Assembly: GCA_964510525.1 (NCBI GenBank) | Contig: CAZECE010000057.1 | Location: forward strand, 1-9,398 | Reading direction: 5' to 3' | Length of the DNA stretch: 9,398 bases | Source of the DNA: CAZECE01 sp964510525 | GTDB taxonomy: Bacteria > Pseudomonadota > Gammaproteobacteria > Pseudomonadales > JANQJO01 | Part shown: one piece after another, positions 5,558 to 9,398 of the stretch | Numbering within the stretch: the stretch's first letter is position 1 | Layout of the letters: the number at the start of each line of letters is the position of its first letter | Notes under the pieces: generated by a model | Told to the model about the DNA's origin: nothing | Databases searched by the model: none | What the model saw: only the letters and a program-made list of their open reading frames with translations | Program-made: the position numbers and the translations under genes

Positions 5558-5593
5558 ACTGAACCATCCCTGTTCTGAAGAAAAAAAGACGTT

Positions 5594-6052
5594 ATGACAT
5601 TTTGGAAACAACTGCAATCATTGGTTCAAGATACCTTCCACCCAGCCACTGAAGAAGAAAACACCATCGAGCTGCCTTTTGCCTGCGCGATCTTGCTGGT
5701 CGAAATAGCTCGGAGCGATTTTGAGATCAGTGATGCTGAGATCCAAACGATCACTCAGGTATTACAAACGCTGTATCAGCAAAGCGAACAACAAGCCAAA
5801 CAGCTGGTCACAACCGCCATTGAGCACATCGAATCCCTCACCTGCCTGCATGATTTCACCAAAGCCATTGATGAGGCATTTTCAAAAACCGAGAAGGAAA
5901 CCTTGATTACCGCGCTTTGGCAAGTGGCTTACGCGGATGGTACTTTAGATGCGCATGAAACGCATTGGATCAAGCGCTTAGGCGACCTGCTGCATGTTGA
6001 GCGGAGTTTTATTTTTAAGTGTAAAGAGGAAGCATTGAAACTCTCGAGTTAA
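5594..6052 (+). CDS. TerB-like (tellurite-resistance B family) protein
   Basis: This 152-residue, all-helical cytoplasmic protein is of the TerB type. Two matching acidic turns are visible, ARSDFEISDAEI (39-50) and AYADGTLDAHE (112-122), each a short loop followed by a helix. This is the internally repeated pattern of TerB, where acidic residues bind metal. There is no membrane segment or signal peptide. Despite the family name, single genes like this one are scattered through proteobacteria without a full ter operon, and none is present here, so tellurite resistance should not be assumed. It diverges from the SDR gene with only 36 bp between the starts, so the two promoters must overlap each other or the coding regions. 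The palindromic repeat array begins 11 bases after its stop. Confidence 0.8.
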   Translation: MTFWKQLQSLVQDTFHPATEEENTIELPFACAILLVEIARSDFEISDAEIQTITQVLQTLYQQSEQQAKQLVTTAIEHIESLTCLHDFTKAIDEAFSKTEKETLITALWQVAYADGTLDAHETHWIKRLGDLLHVERSFIFKCKEEALKLSS

Positions 6053-6062
6053 GAATGTGCTT

Positions 6063-6296
6063 GATGTGCCTTGGGAGCACTTGCCTGTGGATTCCAGATC
6101 AAGTCTGGAATGACGTTAAGCGGGTTGGACGCACAGGTCTAAACAAAAACGTCACCCCAAACTTGATTTGGGGTCCAGGGCGGTGGCACTGGGTTGGATG
6201 AGAGCACGATGTGACTTGGGAGCACTTACCCCTGGATTCCAGATCAAGTCTGGAATGACGAGCGTGAAGCTAATCCAGATCAAGCCTGGAATGACG
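6063..6296. repeat. Composite palindromic repeat array, right (inverted) copy
   Basis: This fills the gap between the convergent TerB-like and asnB-like genes. Full 8-bp hairpins lie at 6091-6111 and 6236-6256 (ATTCCAGA-TCAAG-TCTGGAAT) and at 6154-6174 (ACCCCAAA-CTTGA-TTTGGGGT), and a degenerate one at 6274-6291. A direct repeat of about 52 bases, from GATGTG through the hairpin to TGACG, occurs at 6063-6115 and 6208-6260. The part 6150-6295 is the inverted counterpart of about 4185-4331. Between two converging genes it may act as a transcription boundary, but no T-run follows the stems. Confidence 0.85.
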
Positions 6297-6333
6297 TCAG
6301 GCGTATTCAGACATTTTAAGCTCAGCCGACACC

Positions 6334-8214
6334 TCAGCGCATGTACTCCTGCCACCAAAGTTCGAACATCAATGCACTCCACAAAAAACTCGAGTGATCC
6401 GCACGACCGACTTGATGCTGCTGCCAGACTTTTTTTAACGCATTCATATCAAAAAAATGCGCCAACCCAGCGTGTCGATGCCATAAGGTCTCCTCTACCA
6501 GTGGTTTAATCTCGTTGCGTAACCAGCTGGCTAAGGGCACTGAAAAGCCCATCTTTTTTCGATATAAAATGTCATCGGGTAACATTTTCGCAAACGCCTG
6601 CTTTAACAAATACTTTTTCTCACCTTGACGATACTTCATTTGCGCCGGCAACTTGGCCGCAAACTCCACCACTCTATAATCCAAAATGGGCGCGCGCACT
6701 TCCAGCGAGTTCGCCATGCTCATACGATCCACTTTTACCAAAATATCCCCGGTTAAATACGTTTTAATATCGGTATACAAAATCTTGGATAAATGATCTG
6801 GACCATCGGCTTGCTGGTATTTTTCAGTAGTCACAGTCGATGGGTGGTACCCTTGCAGTGCCGAACTGAAGGTTTCTGACACCACGCGATCCCACAACGC
6901 TTGCGAACAAAACGTATTGGTCAGGTAAAATCCGAAATCAGGGGCATGACTCAAGGTATTCAGCAAGGTCGCGCCTTTGCGACACAGCGTACCTGGGCCC
7001 ATTGACAAGGCGCGTGCTAACCCCGGAAACAAACCTTGACGCAAGAACGGCGGAAAATAGCGTCGCATCCGATTTTCAATATCATCGATCGTATATTTGC
7101 TGTAACCCGCAAAGTTTTCATCACCGCCATCCCCCGCCAAGGCCACAGTGACTTTTTGCTTCGCCAATTCAGACACAAAAAATGTCGGCACCAACGATGG
7201 GTCTGCAAAAGGCTCATCAAAATAACGGGCAATCTCTTTCAGACGCTCTTGCACGGTCGAGCGCACGGTAAACTCATGATGATCGGTGTTGTATTGCGTG
7301 GCGACTTGCTTAGCAAACTGCACTTCATCATACTTTTTCGAATCAAAACCAATCGAGCAAGTGGTCACGGGCTTGTCTTGATTGAGCGCCATCAAAGCCA
7401 CAATGCCACTGGAATCCACCCCACCGCTTAAAAACGCGCCCAGCGGCACATCACTGATCATGCGATCTCGAGTGCAGGTCTCTAGCAATGAGTGCAGCTC
7501 TTCGGTGAGTTCGGCCTCCGATTGTTGCGCGGGTTCTGCAAAAGAGACGTCCCAGTATTGGCCGGATTCAATGCCCTCTGGCGACACTTGCATCCAATGC
7601 CCTGGCGGCAGCTTAAAGACGTTGTTAAAAATGGTTTTTGGATCGGGAATGTATTGATAGGTAAAAAAATCATACACGGCTTCGTGGCAGACCGAGCGCG
7701 GTATAAAAGGGATGGTCAAAATGGCTTTGATTTCGGAGGCAAACACAAAGTGGCCATTGCGCTGGTAATAGTACAGAGGTTTTTTACCCAGCCTATCGCG
7801 CGCTAAAAACAGTTTCTTTTGTTTTTTATCCCAGAGCGCTATGGCAAACATGCCATTCAGTTGCTCGACCATTGAAGGGCCGTACAACTGATACATCGCC
7901 AAAATGACTTCGGTGTCGGTCTTGGTGCGAAATCGATAACCTTGTTGTTCGGCGGTTTTACGGAGCGTTTGAAAATTGTAGATCTCACCATTAAACACCA
8001 GCACCAAATTACCGTCCGCAGACAGCATCGGCTGGTTACCACTGCTGGAGAGATCAATGATGCTGAGCCGACGATGACACAACCCAACATCGGCATCGAG
8101 GTATTCCCCGTGCGCATCGGGTCCGCGATGAAGGATGCTATCCCCCATGGCTGTTAACAGCGCCTTATCGCCAAACGGCTCCGAAAATCGGGTAAACCCC
8201 GCAATACCACACAT
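6334..8214 (-). CDS. asnB: Asparagine synthase-type glutamine amidotransferase
   Basis: This 626-residue two-domain enzyme transfers glutamine-derived ammonia to an ATP-activated carboxylate; asparagine synthesis is the founding reaction. The N-terminal glutaminase has the nucleophile C2 (MCGIAGF), HRGPD at 29-33, LCHRRLSIIDLS (45-56), FNGEIYN (74-80) and D100. The synthetase domain has the pyrophosphate loop SGGVDSS (263-269), FDEPFADPS (332-340), the GDGGDE motif (361-366), and KVDRMSM with LEVRAPILD further on (494-512). E. coli AsnB is about 70 residues shorter. The longer form resembles amidotransferases found in exopolysaccharide and exosortase/PEP-CTERM loci, which may amidate a sugar acid rather than aspartate. 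It starts 6 bp after the galE stop, so the two are probably co-transcribed; a weak GGAAA in the galE tail is the likely ribosome binding site. All catalytic motifs are intact. The substrate remains open. Confidence 0.9.
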   Translation of the reverse strand: MCGIAGFTRFSEPFGDKALLTAMGDSILHRGPDAHGEYLDADVGLCHRRLSIIDLSSSGNQPMLSADGNLVLVFNGEIYNFQTLRKTAEQQGYRFRTKTDTEVILAMYQLYGPSMVEQLNGMFAIALWDKKQKKLFLARDRLGKKPLYYYQRNGHFVFASEIKAILTIPFIPRSVCHEAVYDFFTYQYIPDPKTIFNNVFKLPPGHWMQVSPEGIESGQYWDVSFAEPAQQSEAELTEELHSLLETCTRDRMISDVPLGAFLSGGVDSSGIVALMALNQDKPVTTCSIGFDSKKYDEVQFAKQVATQYNTDHHEFTVRSTVQERLKEIARYFDEPFADPSLVPTFFVSELAKQKVTVALAGDGGDENFAGYSKYTIDDIENRMRRYFPPFLRQGLFPGLARALSMGPGTLCRKGATLLNTLSHAPDFGFYLTNTFCSQALWDRVVSETFSSALQGYHPSTVTTEKYQQADGPDHLSKILYTDIKTYLTGDILVKVDRMSMANSLEVRAPILDYRVVEFAAKLPAQMKYRQGEKKYLLKQAFAKMLPDDILYRKKMGFSVPLASWLRNEIKPLVEETLWHRHAGLAHFFDMNALKKVWQQHQVGRADHSSFLWSALMFELWWQEYMR

Positions 8215-8220
8215 CGTAAA

Positions 8221-9237
8221 TTAGGTTTCCGGATAATCCTGACCGCAGGCCAACAACTTTTTCTCCCAAGCCAGTGCCGAACTGACAATCACCGAGAGAT
8301 CGTCGTATTGTGGCGTCCAGTTTAAGACTTGATTCACTTTGGCCGACTTGGCAACCAGTGCCGGTGGATCGCCAGCGCGTCGGTCTTGTTCTTCTATGGT
8401 AAGCGGTTCACCATGGACTTTTTCCACCATCGCCAAGACTTCGCGAACACTGTACCCATGACCATAACCGCAATTGAGCGTGATCGAATCACCGCCCTCT
8501 TCTAAATACTTCATCGCACACAAGTGGGCACTGGCGAGGTCTTCAACATGGATATAATCTCGAATGCCTGTGCCATCCGGTGTATCGTAATCGGTGCCAA
8601 ACACATAGACCTTCTCTCTTTTACCCAGCGCCGCTTCTACAGCCACTTTCGTCAGTAACGTCGCTTTTTTCGTGGACTGACCAATCTTGCCTTCGGGATC
8701 ACAGCCTGCCACATTAAAATACCGCAGCACCACAAACTTCATCCCATGGGCACGCCCGACTTCGTTGAGGATCTGCTCGGACATCAGTTTGGAGGCCCCA
8801 TACGCATTGATGGGATTGGTTGGGGTTTCTTCGGTGCATTCATCAGTCTCTGGAATGCCATAGACCGCGGCTGTTGAGGAGAAAATGAAGTTTTCAACGC
8901 TGGCATCGACGCAGGCTTGCATCAGTTGTGTGGTCGCAAAGGTGTTGCAGCGAAAGTATTTTAGCGGATTGGAGACCGATTCCGGGACAATGGTTTTGGC
9001 CGCAAAATGCAGTACGGTTTTAATGTTGTGCTTTTTTAGTAGCCCGAGTACTAAATCATAATCATCCACCGAGCCTTGCACAAAGGTGCCGTATTTAACA
9101 GCGGGTTTAAACCCCGTGGACAAATCATCTAATACGATCAAGGACTTAGCATCGAGACCGAGCTGAGCACCCAGCTGTTTAACGACGTGACTGCCGATAT
9201 AACCGGCACCACCGGTGACGAGAACTGAAGACTGCAT
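8221..9237 (-). CDS. galE: UDP-glucose 4-epimerase
   Basis: GalE interconverts UDP-glucose and UDP-galactose using tightly bound NAD, supplying galactose units for surface polysaccharide. The protein has 338 residues, the same length as the E. coli enzyme. The cofactor motif TGGAGYIG is at 8-15, the FSSTAAVYG catalytic segment at 119-127 (Thr122 where E. coli has Ser124), Y146 and K150 of YxxxK, NVAG at 175-178, RDYIHVEDLA at 226-235, and RRAGDPPAL at 286-294. I chose ATG 9237 because AGAGGA (9247-9252) lies 9 bases upstream and the fold begins at once; the in-frame ATG at 9264 lacks family similarity before it. Residue 294, at the position controlling N-acetyl substrate size, is Leu, so specificity cannot be read off simply. 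It is followed closely by the amidotransferase gene. Confidence 0.93.
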   Translation of the reverse strand: MQSSVLVTGGAGYIGSHVVKQLGAQLGLDAKSLIVLDDLSTGFKPAVKYGTFVQGSVDDYDLVLGLLKKHNIKTVLHFAAKTIVPESVSNPLKYFRCNTFATTQLMQACVDASVENFIFSSTAAVYGIPETDECTEETPTNPINAYGASKLMSEQILNEVGRAHGMKFVVLRYFNVAGCDPEGKIGQSTKKATLLTKVAVEAALGKREKVYVFGTDYDTPDGTGIRDYIHVEDLASAHLCAMKYLEEGGDSITLNCGYGHGYSVREVLAMVEKVHGEPLTIEEQDRRAGDPPALVAKSAKVNQVLNWTPQYDDLSVIVSSALAWEKKLLACGQDYPET

Positions 9238-9275
9238 GCTTAAGCTTCCTCTTAAGGCCAACAAAATTGCCGCCG

Positions 9276-9304
9276 ATCATAGCAGAGGTAGAGCATGAGT
9301 TCAG
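9276..9304 (-). promoter_or_regulatory. Candidate sigma-70 promoter of galE
   Basis: On the minus strand TATGAT (9276-9281) is preceded by TGC, giving the extended -10 form TGnTATGAT. A weak -35 (CTGAAC, 9299-9304) stands 17 bases upstream, as is common with extended -10 promoters. The predicted start near 9269 gives a leader of about 32 nt containing the ribosome binding site. Confidence 0.5.
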
Positions 9305-9370
9305 CACTATCTGCCCAGTGCTGATCGCATAAAATCCGTGAATGATCTTATATTGAAAGCAAGCCCCCCC

Positions 9371-9398
9371 CTGGATGCTAGATCAAGTCAATGATGCC
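9371..9398. repeat. Degenerate palindromic repeat at window edge
   Basis: CTGGATGCTAGATCAAGTC followed by AATGATG resembles the CTGGATTCCAGATCAAGTC hairpin of the arrays at 4072-4388 and 6063-6296. It has substitutions, and three bases of the right arm are missing. The stem can no longer fold fully. It lies upstream of galE next to a run of eight C (9364-9371). Confidence 0.55.

Noticed and set aside
5558..5617. Upstream ATG start at 5617 for the SDR gene
   Set aside because: It would overlap the divergent TerB-like gene and add residues with no SDR similarity, while GTG 5557 has a ribosome binding site at good spacing.
5594..6052. Tellurite-resistance operon
   Set aside because: Only a single TerB-domain gene is present, with no terA, terC, terD or terZ neighbours, so the resistance label is not justified.
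6152..6382. Minus-strand reading frame with VIPDLIWNP, and its plus-strand counterpart 6168-6509
   Set aside because: Both are made of repeat sequence and overlap the end of the amidotransferase gene; no family similarity or start signal.
9364..9371. Run of eight C upstream of galE as a phase-variable tract
   Set aside because: The run is short and lies about 80 bp upstream of the predicted promoter, so length changes have no obvious effect.

Overview
The window looks like part of a chromosome from a free-living or host-associated gammaproteobacterium of moderate G+C content. This rests on protein character only: a Zur-type Fur regulator, PurU, a YbbO-like dehydrogenase, GalE, and a PEP-CTERM-type secreted protein. 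I cannot name the genus. Base composition is patchy. Two unrecognised minus-strand genes (239-1060 and 2062-2472) are visibly A+T-richer than the rest and look like accessory DNA.

Layout. Positions 1-242 are the right end of an IS66-family insertion sequence, comprising the tail of its transposase and a terminal repeat. The IS end supplies the stop codon of the neighbouring minus-strand gene, which is therefore probably cut short. Positions 1061-1379 form a gene-free divergent region. It contains a very good sigma-54 promoter and a perfect-consensus IHF site in front of a small secreted protein (1380-1973) with a variant PEP-CTERM sorting tail. A short orphan gene (2062-2472) diverges from a zur-like regulator (2604-3074), which converges on purU (3092-3997).

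From about 4056 to 6300 lies a repeat-bounded block. A composite palindromic repeat array (4072-4388) and an inverted relative (6063-6296) enclose an SDR gene followed by a GIY-YIG protein gene (minus strand) and a divergent TerB-like gene (plus strand). The repeats are built from two hairpin types of identical geometry that differ by three compensatory base-pair exchanges, so the fold itself appears to be conserved. A degenerate further copy sits at the right edge (9371-9398).

Positions 6334-9237 hold a tight minus-strand pair, galE then an asparagine-synthase-type amidotransferase, with 6 bp between them. A plausible extended -10 promoter lies upstream of galE. GalE supplies UDP-galactose. 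Amidotransferases of this length often accompany surface-polysaccharide loci, including the exosortase/PEP-CTERM type. Together with the PEP-CTERM protein and its sigma-54 promoter, this suggests (inference) that the cell makes an exopolysaccharide and sorts PEP-CTERM proteins, although no exosortase gene lies in this window.
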